Positions 44,316 to 54,602 of a DNA stretch of 64,000 bases are shown here, in pieces. Numbering within the stretch: position 1 is the first letter of the stretch; each line of letters starts with the position of its first letter. A program made the translations under genes and the position numbers. The notes below the pieces were generated by a model, which worked only from the letters and a program-made list of their open reading frames with translations, made no database searches and was not told the DNA's origin. This DNA is from Ovis canadensis (lineage: Eukaryota > Chordata > Mammalia > Artiodactyla > Bovidae). Where the stretch lies: positions 87,683,501-87,747,500 of the forward strand of contig NC_091251.1 of NCBI RefSeq assembly GCF_042477335.2. Reading direction: 5' to 3'.

Positions 44316-45410
44316 AGATATATCTATATTAGTTAGATCAAACAAACATTAATACCAGGTATTTAATACTGAATATTTCCCAGTTCACATGAACCTGAAA
44401 TTCATTTAGGTTAATTTCTCTTGTATTTAGAATTATCTTACTTTTAACCACTTAATTTTTAAAAAAGTTAATTAGATTAGAGCTCATTTACACACTGATC
44501 TCAGCAATCAGCAATATTATCCAAAAAACAAAGACACACAGAGACATACATATATCCAAATAGACATAAGAGATCCTATAGCTTTGTTTTCCAAACTCAG
44601 TTATGAATACTTGTTGTAAAAAAAAAAAAAGTTTGGGATAAGGTTTTAAAAGGCTTTGTTCCCCCTGTTTTTTTCTTTTGATTTCAAGAATTAGAGATGG
44701 TCTAGATAAGGGATCTAGAGAGTTCTGGTCTAAACATGTAGGAAGAGTTATTTCTTCAGGGCAAGAATTCTCAAAGAGAATATTTTTCTTCTCGCTTTCT
44801 CTGGAGTCTAAAGAATATTGTGACCACATTGTCAAAAATAGTATATTTCTGTGACCATAGTTTTATCACCAAAATTTAGACCAGATAGTGCTCAAATTGG
44901 CCCTTATAACAAGGACAGATTGGTCTCAGCAGGGATTGTCCCTCTGGAGAAGTGTGGGTCTTAGTTTGATCAGGCCCAGGCTGTTGATTACAGGAGGAAG
45001 TCTTGTCATAAGGGAACTTTAGTGCATTTTCCTATCCTATTGTCAATAAAGACCTAATATTTTTAGACCATTTTTCTTGTCATAGCTATAGACGGACCAG
45101 TCCAAAAAAAATTTGTTTTTCCAAGGAATTCCCAGGTGGAGTGTGGAACCTTAGAGTTAGCAATTCCCATATTAGCTCATATTAGCTCAAGCAGTATGTA
45201 CCAGATGTCTGCACACTCAAACCAAACCAAACCAGAACTTCACCAGCCAGGAGTCATACTCAGAAACAAAAAGCAAAGAGATGCCCAGAAATCAAAAGCC
45301 AAATGGTATAAATGCTGAACGTGACTTCCCAGTTCCACTAGACCTGTGACCTGGGAGAGTCAGTGCTAACATCCTTTTTTTGCTCTGATAGTTTCGAGCA
45401 ATTTCTTGTT
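44316..45410 (-). other. Provirus internal region between BovB and the gag-like frame
   Basis: A 115-codon minus-strand frame at 44488-44835 has a hydrophobic C-terminus but no family match. Probably gag or pol remains. Confidence 0.4.
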
Positions 45411-45416
45411 TGTTTT

Positions 45417-45674
45417 CTATGAAGAAGTTACTCTATCATTTCCTCTTTTAGAAGCTTCTAGATACCAGTCAAAGTAAGCACGGCCAGCCTTTTCTAATTG
45501 TGTGCACAAAAATATCAATTTTGAAATATCAAAAGAACCCCAATTTGGCCATTTTAAGTTGAGATCTCTTTTAGTATAATTTCTCCAATTAACTAGGTAC
45601 TTGCAAGTATGAACTCCATATGTCTTGTACACGAATCTGGCTGGAGTGTTAGTCAGAGGCTGACTTTCTGACAC
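45417..45674 (-). pseudogene. gag matrix-like fragment (tentative)
   Basis: An 85-codon frame contains KWPNWGSFDISKLIFLCTQL, which is similar in pattern to the KWP...GS/T...LF C-rich stretch of class I ERV matrix domains. Its place after the leader and before the rest fits gag. The call rests on this one stretch and the position. Confidence 0.4.
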
Positions 45675-46091
45675 CCCTATGTTTCTGTTTGAGAGATTCT
45701 TTTTCCCATTCTAAGCTGAATTTGTCAAGGATAAAAATCACTCGTGAACGTGGGTAGTGGGCCCATGTGCTGTGTGAGCTTAACTCCTCCAGAGTTACCC
45801 CAGCTTGTCTTACATGTCTCGGATTCCGCCTCCAGCAATCTAAGACCACCATGGCTGCTCAGGTCGCTGAATGGCAAGTTCTTATGTGTGACCCCTGGAT
45901 GAGCAAGTATTTTAATTAATGAGTGGGTTTCCCTATGGAACCACTGCACGGTATGAGGACTTGGCCTCCACTACTCCCGTAAATTTCTCAGTCACTTGAG
46001 AAAACCAAAACCAGCCAGGAGAAGTCTTGTCCCTTTTCTTCAGAGAAAAGCTCTCATTTATTTTCCTCACTTTTATACTGACAAATTCCAT

Positions 46092-46221
46092 GAAGTGAAG
46101 TGAAGTCTCTCAGTCACGTCCGACTCTTTGCGACTCCATGGACTATAGCTTACCAGGCTCCTCCATCCATGGGATTCTCCAGGCAAGAGTACTGGAGTGG
46201 GTTGCCATTTCCCTCTCCAGG
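46092..46221 (-). repeat. Bov-A SINE in the provirus leader
   Basis: GAAGTGAAGTGAAGTCTCTC, GACTCTTTGCGACTCCATGG, GGGATTCTCCAGGCAAGAGT and GCCATTTCCCTCTCCAG. AAATTC occurs on both sides (near 46082 and 46222), a short target duplication. Confidence 0.85.
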
Positions 46222-46316
46222 AAATTCTATAATGGCAGTCAAATTGAGGGAAAGTGTCAGATCAGCCTTACTTAACCACTCATCCAAAAGCATCCAGTCC
46301 CCTACAATGGAGCAAC

Positions 46317-46553
46317 CTCAGCATCTTTCAGCCGAGCTCCAGGTATTCCTTGACTTTTTTCTCCAATCCAGCCCCTCTACCCAGTACCTTTCCACTGGGT
46401 GGGTAATTCCCCCGGCATCTTTCAACCAGCATGCCACTCAGTATCTTTTCAGTGGGTGGGAATTTCTCGGTATCTTTCAACTGAGCCCCACTCAGTGTCT
46501 CGACCATGAGTGGGTATGCCCTGGATATTTCACCCAGTATCTTTCCTACTGGG
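46317..46553 (-). promoter_or_regulatory. Tandem hairpin array in the provirus leader
   Basis: Seven imperfect inverted repeats at 46317-46336, 46380-46399, 46412-46429, 46434-46455, 46466-46485, 46487-46514 and 46533-46553. On the minus (genomic RNA) strand most carry a loop like GAAAGATA. Stems include CCCAGT/ACTGGG, CCCACTCA/TGAGTGGG and CCCAGTA/TACTGGG, while others have CTC/GAG where these have CCC/GGG. The array lies downstream of the splice donor and upstream of gag, so it would be present only in unspliced RNA. Confidence 0.7.
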
Positions 46554-46631
46554 AAGGGGCAGGTAACCTCCTCCACCATCAAATAAAACTCAGAAATTCA
46601 ACCAATACAGCAGATTCAAGAACCAGGAGAG

Positions 46632-46639
46632 ACTTACCC
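46632..46639 (-). promoter_or_regulatory. Candidate 5' splice donor of the provirus
   Basis: Minus strand reads GGGTAAGT, a near-consensus donor, about 110 bases after the primer-binding-site candidate, the usual place for the major retroviral donor. Confidence 0.6.
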
Positions 46640-46747
46640 AAATTTGCCTGCACTCGCTAAGGAGGTAGATGGGCACAAGGGGCTGCTGCCGGTACCAAAG
46701 GTCCGGTTCCTTGTGGAGTCCAGTTGAAGGAAGGACGTCCACTCTGG

Positions 46748-46765
46748 GTCCCTTTGTGGTCGCCA
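46748..46765 (-). promoter_or_regulatory. Primer-binding-site candidate
   Basis: Minus strand TGGCGACCACAAAGGGAC begins four bases after the 5' LTR. TGG is required to pair with the CCA end of a tRNA, and TGGCGAC fits an arginine-type tRNA end at its first bases only. The tRNA assignment is uncertain. Confidence 0.6.
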
Positions 46766-46769
46766 TAAC

Positions 46770-47266
46770 TGTTGACAAAAAAGATGTACAACTTGAGAGT
46801 TCCGAGTTAAGTTTTATTTGGGGCAAAATGAGGACTGCAGCCTGGGAGGCAGCATCTCAGATAGCTCTGAGAGCCTGCTCCAAAGCGGCAGTGGGGAAGG
46901 CCAATATATAACGTTCTGGTGAAGGGGGAGTTCAATACTATGAAGTACTCATTTTACAAATGGCTTTTTGTTACTCATGAGTATCTGATGTCACCATGAA
47001 GGGATTTAGTGCTTCTCTAGATATGAGGAGATGCAAGGGTGGAGATCATAAAATCTGTTCCTAAAAACATCCAACTATCTAAAGACCTGTCCCACCAGAT
47101 TCCCTGGAGCACAGAGTGCCTCACTCCACCCTGAACTCCCTTGGGGGTGGTTGAAGGTCACCAGCTGCAGCAGCATGGGGTTCAATGTCCGCAGAGGCAG
47201 ATGGCAAACACCTTTGTTGTTCAGTCATCGGCAGTGCCTTTGGTAAGTGCCATTTTGTAGTTGACA
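46770..47266 (-). repeat. Provirus 5' LTR
   Basis: Plus reading TGTTGACAAAAAAGATGTAC ... TTTTGTAGTTGACA. Minus-strand promoter hallmarks: a TATATAT-containing box (reverse of 46903-46913), then GCCCCAAATAAAACTTAAC with a polyadenylation signal. It has the same length class as the 3' LTR. Confidence 0.9.
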
Positions 47267-47425
47267 GATTCCTGGGTCAGGAATATCCCCTGGAGAAGGG
47301 AATGGAAACCCACTCCAGTATTCTTGCCTGGCAAATTCCATGGACAGAGGAGCCTGGCAGGCTACATGTGTGGGGTTGCAGAGTCAGACACAAATGAGCA
47401 ATTAACACTTTCACTTTCACAGGAT
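47267..47425 (+). repeat. Bov-tA SINE, right part (split by provirus)
   Basis: GATTCCTGGGTCAGGAATAT continues the SINE from 38334 and ends AACACTTTCACTTTCAC. The GATT at its start is the second copy of the provirus target duplication. Confidence 0.95.
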
Positions 47426-47499
47426 CCTGCTGTTTCATTTCCTAACAACATTAAGCAGTCTCCTATGATGGAGAAAGTATTGACCAGGTGTTACTTAAA

Positions 47500-47800
47500 T
47501 CTCTGACTCTGTACACCAGTGCTGAATCAGATCCTAGAGGCAGAGTTTTGAGTGACGTGGAAAAGGAGAGCTTTATTGCTTTGCCAGGCAAAGGGAAACA
47601 TACTGGTTTCTGTATTGAAAAACTGCCCTTTGGAATCAAGAACGGGTCATGGAAGCTGGACTCTTGCCTACAAGAGATGGGTGGACAGAAAGGCCTTTGT
47701 GCCTGGGAGCCCCGCAGGGCCCCACTTGATTTCACAGGGAGGCTTGGATTCTAGATTTGATTTGTTTATAAGTGACTGCTTGACCGTAGATAAATTACTC
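47500..47800 (-). repeat. Possible bovine ERV LTR, antisense (tentative)
   Basis: GCAGAGTTTTGAGTGACGTG then GAGAGCTTTATTGCTTTGCC resembles the polyadenylation end of another bovine LTR family read antisense. Limits are not defined. Confidence 0.4.
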
Positions 47801-48661
47801 TTGTCAACTACAAATTGGCACTTGCCAAGAGCATTACCAAGGACTGAACAACAAGGGCATTTGCCATCTGCCTCTGTGGAGACTGAAACCTGTGCTGCTG
47901 CAGCTAGTGACCTTCAGCACCTCCTAAGGGAGTTCAGGGTGGAGTGAGGCACTCTGTGATCCAAGGAATCTGGTGGGATGGGTCTGTAGATAGCTGGATA
48001 CTTTCAGGAACAGATTTTATGATCTGCATCCTTGCATCTTCTCATATCTAGAAAGGTCCTAAAACCCTTCATGATGACATCAGATCCTTGTGATTAGCAG
48101 ATAGTCAGTCACTTCAGTCTCTCAGTCATGTCTGACCCCATGGACTGAAGCATGCCAGGATTCCCTATCCATCACCAACTCCCAGAGCTTGCTCAAACTC
48201 ATGTTCATCAAGTTAGTGATGTCATCCAACCATCTCATCCTCTGTCATCCCTTTTTCCTCCTGCTTTCAATATTTCCCAACATCAGGGTCTTTTGCAATG
48301 AGTCAGTTCTTTGCATCAGGTGGCCAAAGTGTTGAGCTTCAGCTTCAGCTACAGTCCTTCCAAAGTATATTCAGGACTCATTTCCTTTAGGGTTTCCTGG
48401 TTTGATCTCCTTGCAGTCCAAGGGACTCTCAAGAGTCTTCTCCAACACCACAGTTCAAAAGCATCAATTCTTTGCCACTCAGCTTTCTTTATGGTCTAAC
48501 TCTCACATCCATACATGATTACTTGAAACACCATAGCTTTTCTATATGGACTTTTGTTGGTAAAGTAATGTTCTCTGCTTTTTAATATGCTGTCTAGGTG
48601 GGTCATAGCTTTTATTCCAAGGAGCAAGTGTCCTTTAATTTCATGGCTGCAGCCACCATCT

Positions 48662-49147
48662 TCAGTGATTTTGGAGTCCAAGAACATAAAGTCTCACTCT
48701 TTCCATTGTTTCCCCATCTATTTGCCATAAAGTGATGGGGACAGATGCCATGATCTTTGTTTTTTGAATGTTGAATTTTAAGTCAGCTTTTTCACTCTCC
48801 TCTTTCGCTTTCGTCAAGAGGCTCTTTAGTTCTTCTTTGCTTTCTGCCATAAGGGTGGTGTTATCTGCATATCTGAGGTTGTTGATCTTTCTCCTAGCAA
48901 TCTTTATTCCAGCTTGTGCTTCATCCAGCCGGGCATGTTGCATGATGTACTCTGCATAGAAGTTAAATAAGCATGGTGGCAATATATGGCTTTGATGTAC
49001 TCCTTTCCCAGTTTGGAACCAGTCTGTTTTTCCATGTCCAGTTCTAACTCTTGCTTCTTGACCTGCATACAGATGTCTTAGGAGGCAGGCCAGGTGGTCT
49101 GGTATTCCCATCTTTTTCAGAATTTTCCACAGTTTATTGTGATCCAC
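48662..49147 (-). pseudogene. BovB reverse transcriptase fragment (YADN)
   Basis: 161 codons starting MDHNKLWKILKKMGIPDHL. The catalytic box reads YADN (second Asp to Asn), which would inactivate polymerase. The frames 49223-49531 and 49551-49817 are upstream parts of the same protein. Confidence 0.9.
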
Positions 49148-50568
49148 ACAGTCAAAGTCTTTGGCATAGTCAATACAGCAGAAGCAGATGTTTTTCTGGA
49201 ATTCTCTTGCTTTTTCAATGATTCAACAGATGTTGGCAATTTGATCTCTGGTTCCTCTGCCTTTTCTAAATCCAGCTTGAACATCTGAAAGTTCTCGGTT
49301 CATATACTGTTGAAGCCTGGCTTGGAGAATTTTGAGCATTACTTTGCTAGCATGTGAGATGAGTGCAATTGTGTGGTAGTTTGAACATTCTTTGGCATTG
49401 CCTTTCTTTGGGATTGGAATGAAAACTGACCTTTTCCAGTCCTGTGGCCACTGCTGAGTTTTCCAAATTTGCTGGCATATTGAGTGCGGCACTTTCACAG
49501 CATCATCTTTTAGGATTTGAAATAGCTCCACTGGAGTTCCATCACCTCTACTAGCTTTGTTCGTAGTTGGTTCCTAAGGCCCACTTGACTTCACATTCCA
49601 GGATGTCTGGCTCTAGGTGAGTGATCACACCATCATGGTTATCTGGATCATTACAGTCTTTTTTATATAGTTCTTCTGTGTATTCTTGACACCTCTTCTT
49701 AATATCTTCTGCTTCTGTTAGGTACATACTATTTCTGTCCTTTATTGTGCCCATCTTTGCATGAAATGTTCCTTTGTTATCTCTAATTTTCTTGAAGAGA
49801 TCTCTAGTCTTTCCCATTCTATTGTTTTCCTCTATTTCTTTGCACTGATCACTGAGGAAGGCTTTCTTATCTCTCCTTGCTATTCTTTGGAACTCTGCAT
49901 TCGATGAGTATATCTTTCCTTTTCTCCATTGCCTTTCATTTTTCTTCTTTTCTCTGCTATTTATAAGGCCTCCTCAGAGAACCATTTTGCCTTTCTTTTT
50001 CTTGGGGATGGTTTTGATCACAGCCTCCTGTACAATATCATGAACCTCTGTCCACAGTTCTTTAGGCACTCTATCATATCTAATCCCTTAAATCTATTTG
50101 TCACTTTCACTGTATAATCATAGGGATTTGATTTAGGTCATACCTGAATGGTCTAGTGGTTTTTTCCTACTTTCTTCAATTTGTCTAAAGTTTTCAATAA
50201 GGAGTTCATGATCTGAGCTACAGGCAACTCCCTGTTTTGATTTTGCTGACTGTATAGAGCTTCTCCATCTTCAGCTTCAAAGAATATAATCGATCTGATT
50301 TCAGTATTGACCATCTGGTGATGCTCATGTGTAGAGTCTTCTGTTGTGTTGTTTGAAGAGGTATTTTGCTGTGACCAGTATGTTCTCTTGGCAAAACTCT
50401 GTCAGCCTTTGCTCTGCTTCATTTTGTACTCCAAGGCCAAAACTGTCTGTTATTCCAGGTATCTCTTGACTTCCTACTTTTGCATTCCTTTCCCCAGGAT
50501 GAAAAGGACATTTTTTTTTGGGGGGGGGGGTGTGTTAGTTTTAGAAGGTCTTGTAGATTTTCATAGAA

Positions 50569-50868
50569 TCATTCAACTTCAGCTTCTTCCACATTAGTGG
50601 TTGGGTCATTGACTTGGATTACTCTGATATTGAATGGTTTTCCTTGGAAATGAACAGATATCATTCTGTTGTTTTTGAGATTGCACCCAAGTACTGCATT
50701 TTGGACTCTTTTGTTGACTATGAGGGCCTCTCCATTTCTTCCAAGGGATTTTTGCCCACGGTAATAGATGTAATAGTCATCTGAATTAAATTCACCCTTT
50801 CCAGTCCATTTAGGTTCACTGATTCCTAAAATGTTGATGTTCACTCTTGCTATCTCCTGTTTGCCCAC
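50569..50868 (-). pseudogene. BovB endonuclease N-terminal fragment
   Basis: 99 codons: ARVNINILGISEPKWTGKGE, then DDYYIYYRGQKSLGRNGEAL. This matches the start of the APE-type endonuclease of BovB (metal-binding Glu in SEPKW). It is the only BovB copy in the window that reaches the endonuclease. The frame ends at 50569 and the rest is broken. Confidence 0.85.
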
Positions 50869-50917
50869 TTTCAGATAATCTTTTGTAAAAGTAGTGCTTA
50901 ATATATTGAACTCCCCA

Positions 50918-51498
50918 AATCACTGCAGATGGTGATTGTAGCCATGAAATTAAAAGATGCTTACTCCTTGGAAGAAAAGTTATGACCAACCTAGATAGCA
51001 TATTCAAAAGCAGAGACATTACTTTGCTGGCTAAGGTCTGGCTAGTCAAGGCTATGGTTTTTCCTGTGGTCATGTATGGATGTGAGAGTTGGACTGTGAA
51101 GAAGGCTGAGCACCGAAGAATTGAGGCTTTTGAACTGTGGTGTTGGAGAAGACTCTTGAGAGTCCCTTGGACTGTAAGGAGATCCAACCAGTCCATTCTG
51201 AAGGAGATCAACCCTGGGATTTCTTTGGAAGGAATGATGCTAAAGCTGAAACTCTAGTACTTTGGCCACCTCATGTGAAGAGTTGACTCATTGGAAAAGA
51301 CTCTGATGCTGGGAGGGATTGGGGGCAGGAGAAGAAGGGGACGACAGAGGATGAGATGGCTGGATGGCATCACTGACTTGATGAACGCGAGTCTGAGTGA
51401 ACTCTGGGAGTTGGTGATGGACAGGGAGGCTTGGCGTGCTGCGATTCATGGGGTCGCAAAGAGTCGGACACGACTGAGCGACTGAACTGAACTGAACT
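50918..51498 (+). mobile_element. BovB 3' half inside the same LTR
   Basis: AAATCACTGCAGATGGTGAT to CGACTGAACTGAACTGAAC. With its neighbour it forms an inverted BovB pair separated by only 45 bases of LTR. Relatively little mutated near its 3' end (GGTCGCAAAGAGTCGGACAC). Confidence 0.9.
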
Positions 51499-51645
51499 TC
51501 ACCAAAGTCTTATATATTGACCTTCCCCCACTGCCTCTTTGGGGCAGTCTCTCAGAGAGGTGCCTGGGCTGCAATCCTCTTTTTGCCCCCAGTAAAACTT
51601 AACTCGTGACTCTCAAGTTGTGCAGCTTTTTTTAGCTGACACTCT

Positions 51646-51967
51646 AGACTAGAAGATTCTTGAGAGTCCCTTCAGACTGCAAGGAGATCCAGCCAGTCAA
51701 TGCTAAAGCAACTAAGTCCTGAATATTCATTGGAAGGACTGATGCTGAAACTGAAACACCAGTACTTTGGCCACCTGATGTGAAGAACTGGCTCATTGGA
51801 AAAGACATGCTGGGAGAGGATGACATGGTTAGGTAGCATCACTGTCTCAATGGACATGAATCTGAGCAAACTCCAGGAGATAGTGAAGGACAGAGAGCTT
51901 GGAGTGTGGCAGTCCATGGAGTCACAAAGAGTCAGATACGACTTAGTAACTGAACAACAACAAATAA
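51646..51967 (+). mobile_element. BovB 3' fragment
   Basis: GAAGATTCTTGAGAGTCCCT to GACTTAGTAACTGAACAACA. ACTAGA flanks it on both sides (51649 and 51968 regions). It carries a small internal deletion after AAAAGACATGCTGGGAG. Confidence 0.85.
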
Positions 51968-52095
51968 CTAGATCAGTGGCTTCTAATGTTTTTATCACCT
52001 CTGAAAACAAAAATGCATTTTATACCATGGTCTAATGATTATATACCTATATATATAAAACTGAAAAAAGTTGTAACATATAGTGCTCATCTTTA
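51968..52095 (+). mobile_element. hAT-like fossil, left part (tentative)
   Basis: ATCAGTGGCTTCTAATGTTT, then TTATACCATGGTCTAATGAT and ATATATAAAACTGAAAAAAG. A matching end (ACTAGTTTGAAAACC) lies at 53610-53640. Both ends are worn. Confidence 0.4.
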
Positions 52096-52442
52096 TGGTT
52101 TAGAGTATTATATTAGTTTTCTACTGTTGTGCAACAAATTACCACCAATGCAATGGTTTAAAACAACATATATTTATTATCTGTTTTCATAGGTTAGAGT
52201 TTTAAGTACAGCTTTAGCTGGATGCTCTGCTCAACTTCTCACAAGCCTATAATCAAAGTGTCAATTGGCCCTGCCATCTTACCTGTACTTGGGATATTCT
52301 TCCAGCCTCATGGGATTGTTGGCATTTGTTCCTTTGGTTTTTTTCAGGGCCAGCAGGAGAACCTCTCTTTTAAAGGGATTACATAATTAGGTCAGGCCCA
52401 TCCAGAATAATCTCTCTTTTGATTATCTCAAAGTCAACTGAT
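52096..52442 (-). repeat. Old MaLR/ERVL-like LTR, antisense (family uncertain)
   Basis: TATTAGTTTTCTACTGTTGT, ATGGTTTAAAACAACATATA, then AATAATCTCTCTTTTGATTA. Same broad type as 2548-2995. Confidence 0.45.
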
Positions 52443-52447
52443 TATTG

Positions 52448-52905
52448 TTGACTGAAGAATAATATACAATGTACAAGTTTTGAGTTATGTTTTGTTTGGA
52501 AATCTCATTGATAACTATAGCCTGAAAGACAGCCTCTTAGATAGCTCTGAGGAACCATTCTGAAGAGGTAAGAGAGGAGACAGGATATATAGAAGATTTT
52601 GCCAACAAAACAAAACAAATCATGTAGTCAAAGATAAGATCGCTGCTAATCGAAAAAGACAAAAGTCTCAAGTTAATGATTTTAGTTCCTTTTTCTCTGT
52701 GGTAAGATACAAGATCCTGGGATCATTGATATTACTCCTTCAATATGTACCTTAACAGTCCAGGGCCAGTACTGGTGTTTTTTTCCATCCTGAATCCCCC
52801 TCAGGAATCCTGCAATGCTGATGGTGGGCAAAAGTCATTGTTTACTGAAATCACAGGCAATGCTTTTGGGTCTGCATTATGAATCTTGATTATGTTGCAA
52901 GAGCC
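52448..52905 (-). mobile_element. Diverged LTR related to the provirus LTR family
   Basis: Begins TGTTGACTGAAGAATAATAT. It shares TTGAGTTATGTTTTGTTTGG, AGCCTCTTAGATAGCTCTGA and AGGATATATAGAAGATTTTG with the provirus LTR in the same order, but is far more diverged, suggesting an older subfamily. Confidence 0.6.
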
Positions 52906-52923
52906 CTTCCTTTGCCATGTAAC

Positions 52924-53415
52924 TGTTGCAGGAAAGGGGATCTCTTCCAGGGCCTGAGAGAAGGCTCTTGTCTAACATTCAGAAATGAATTGTTGGAGGA
53001 GACACACATGTTGACAAAGCAAGAGACTTTATTGGGAAAGGGTGCCCGGACGTAGAGCAGCAGGGTAAGGGAACCCAGGAGACTTCTCTGCCGCATGGTG
53101 TACAGCCTCGAAGTTTATGGTGATGAGGTTAGTTTCTGAGTTGTCTCTGGCCCGTCACTCTGAGTCAGGGTCCTTCCTGGTGGTGCACACATCACTCAGC
53201 CAAGATGGAGTCCAGCCAGAAGGATTCTGGGAGGTTGGTGGGCACATGGACTACAGGCGCCTCTCTCCTTTAGACCTTTTCTGAATTCTTCTGGTCGGTG
53301 GTAGCTTGTTCGTTCCTCATTCCTTACCAGGACTTCCTGTTTGAGATAACTCATGCAAGTGGTTACTATGGTGCCTGGCCAGAGTGGGCAGTTTTAGCCA
53401 GTGGTTCTCCTAACA
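52924..53415 (-). mobile_element. Bovine ERV LTR, second family, antisense
   Basis: TGTTGCAGGAAAGGGGATCT ... GTTCTCCTAACA. GCAAGAGACTTTATTGGGAA holds the antisense AATAAA, and GAGTCCTTCC-type and GCCAAGATGGAGTCCAGCCA blocks recur in bovine LTRs I have seen. About 490 bases, probably a solo LTR. Family name not verified. Confidence 0.65.
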
Positions 53416-53539
53416 TGACTACCATAATGTTGGGAATGATGTTCTGTCATAGTCAGAGGCTCTGCCCACACGCAAGGGGAGGGCATGCAGAAGGTCACTG
53501 GGGATGTGGTCTGAGAATTCTGCCTACCACAAATAGGAT

Positions 53540-53970
53540 GGACTCTGGTATTTTCTACTTTTTTCTTTCCTTTAAAAAATTAGATTTTTTTTCTTTTTTG
53601 TCACCCAACTAATGGATTAGGACCACTAGTTTGAAAACCTTATACTGGATGTTTTTAAGCACCAAGAATTCATGTTCTTAAGCACATCTCAGAACCTTGG
53701 GTGTGTAGAGGGCTCTGGTCATAGGGCAGGAGACTATTGTATTAATAACTTGTGCAGAGAGCACGAGGTTATCAGTGGTAACTTGACTGAGCTCTTTTGG
53801 CTCTGATCCTCACAGAGAACTCCTGTTCTTATATCTTGGGAGGAGAGCCTCTCAGCATGCTGGTGGAGCTTATCTGGACATCTCTCAAGAGGGAGGAACA
53901 ATCAGGGCAAGCTCAGAAGCAGTCAGCTGTCATGGGTTCTGCCTGGCTCATTAGTTCAAAGGAATGCCTG
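53540..53970. other. Unassigned, with a hAT-like right end at 53610-53640
   Basis: T-rich 53558-53600, then a possible right end of the hAT fossil. No gene. Confidence 0.3.
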
Positions 53971-53974
53971 GGAG

Positions 53975-54112
53975 GCAGGGCGATGTCGGGGAGCAGGAAG
54001 CAAATCCAGGCCCAACACAGCCACCAGCTTTGTGACCTGCTCAGGACAAGTCTCTTTTCTGGGCCTCAGTTTCCACCTCTGAAAAAGAGATGCTGAAGGA
54101 CTGTTCACATAT
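53975..54112 (+). repeat. MIR SINE
   Basis: ACCAGCTTTGTGACCTGCTC, GGGCCTCAGTTTCCACCTCT and GAAAAAGAGATGCTGAAGG are MIR blocks. Confidence 0.7.
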
Positions 54113-54114
54113 CC

Positions 54115-54600
54115 AGAACATTTGTGAATCTGAAAGGAAGCAGAACTGCCATATTTCTTAGAGGCTGAGTCAGGAAGGGGACCACCTCCAACAGATGGCT
54201 TCATTGTGCTGGCTGGTAACTAAGTGTTTTCCAGAAAATCTAGCAATGAGAAGTCAGACTGTGAATTCCCCAGGAGCAGGGATGAAGGCCTCCCCACAGA
54301 ACCTGGCACCCAAATCTTTGTTTAGCTAAACAAGGGAACTCGAATGATTTTTGTTGCAGATTCCACTTTGAAAGCCACCATCTTGCTCATGGAAAGGGTT
54401 GATTCTGAGCACCTCAGCCAGTAGGGCTATGGAAATGGCCTTCAAACATTCTTAAAGGAAATCAGAATTTTATTCAGAAGCTGTTGGGACCATGGGATGG
54501 TGCCAAAGCTGGGTGACAAGAGATAAGAGTGCTAGCTATCTGGATCTGTCTGAGAGCTGAGGCATCTGCAGGAGATTGTAGTACCTGGTCTCCTTTTAGA
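54115..54600. other. Unassigned sequence
   Basis: No repeat or gene recognised. Confidence 0.35.
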
Positions 54601-54602
54601 AC

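Larger units (their letters stand above)
38335..47266 (-). mobile_element. Endogenous retrovirus provirus, class I-like, defective
   Basis: Two LTRs in the same antisense orientation (38335-38821 and 46770-47266) are flanked by the 4-base duplication GATT (38331-38334 and 47267-47270) inside one Bov-tA. Reading the minus strand: 5' LTR, primer-binding-site candidate (46765-46748), splice donor (46639-46632), hairpin-rich leader, gag-like piece, env transmembrane-like piece, polypurine tract (38832-38823), 3' LTR. A 4-base duplication and the transmembrane pattern point to a gamma-like virus. The net internal length is only about 5.4 kb, and no pol motif was recognised, so a large deletion is likely. 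Four later insertions break it (39597-40635, 41513-42491, 43381-44315, 46092-46221). It cannot make virus. Confidence 0.9.
48095..50872 (-). mobile_element. BovB, longest copy (2.8 kb), antisense
   Basis: Runs from the 3' end (CAGTCACTTCAGTCTCTCAG) through reverse transcriptase to the start of the endonuclease domain (50868). Only the 5' UTR and a few internal stretches seem absent. A short CAGATA lies at both edges (48091 and 50872 regions), a possible target duplication in the LTR. Confidence 0.9.
47802..51641 (+). mobile_element. Solo LTR of the provirus family, split by two BovBs
   Basis: Three blocks make one LTR: 47802-48094 (TGTCAACTACAAATTGGCAC ...), 50873-50917 (AATCTTTTGTAAAAGTAGTG) and 51499-51641 (CTTATATATTGACCTTCCCC ... 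GCTGACA). CTCT lies at both edges (47798-47801, 51642-51645), a 4-base target duplication. It is opposite in orientation to the provirus, whose 5' LTR is about 540 bases away. Confidence 0.85.

Noticed and set aside
46317..46553. Spaced short repeats that could suggest a CRISPR array
   Set aside because: Repeats are inverted, unequal and inside a retroviral leader in a mammalian genome; there are no identical direct repeats with unique spacers.
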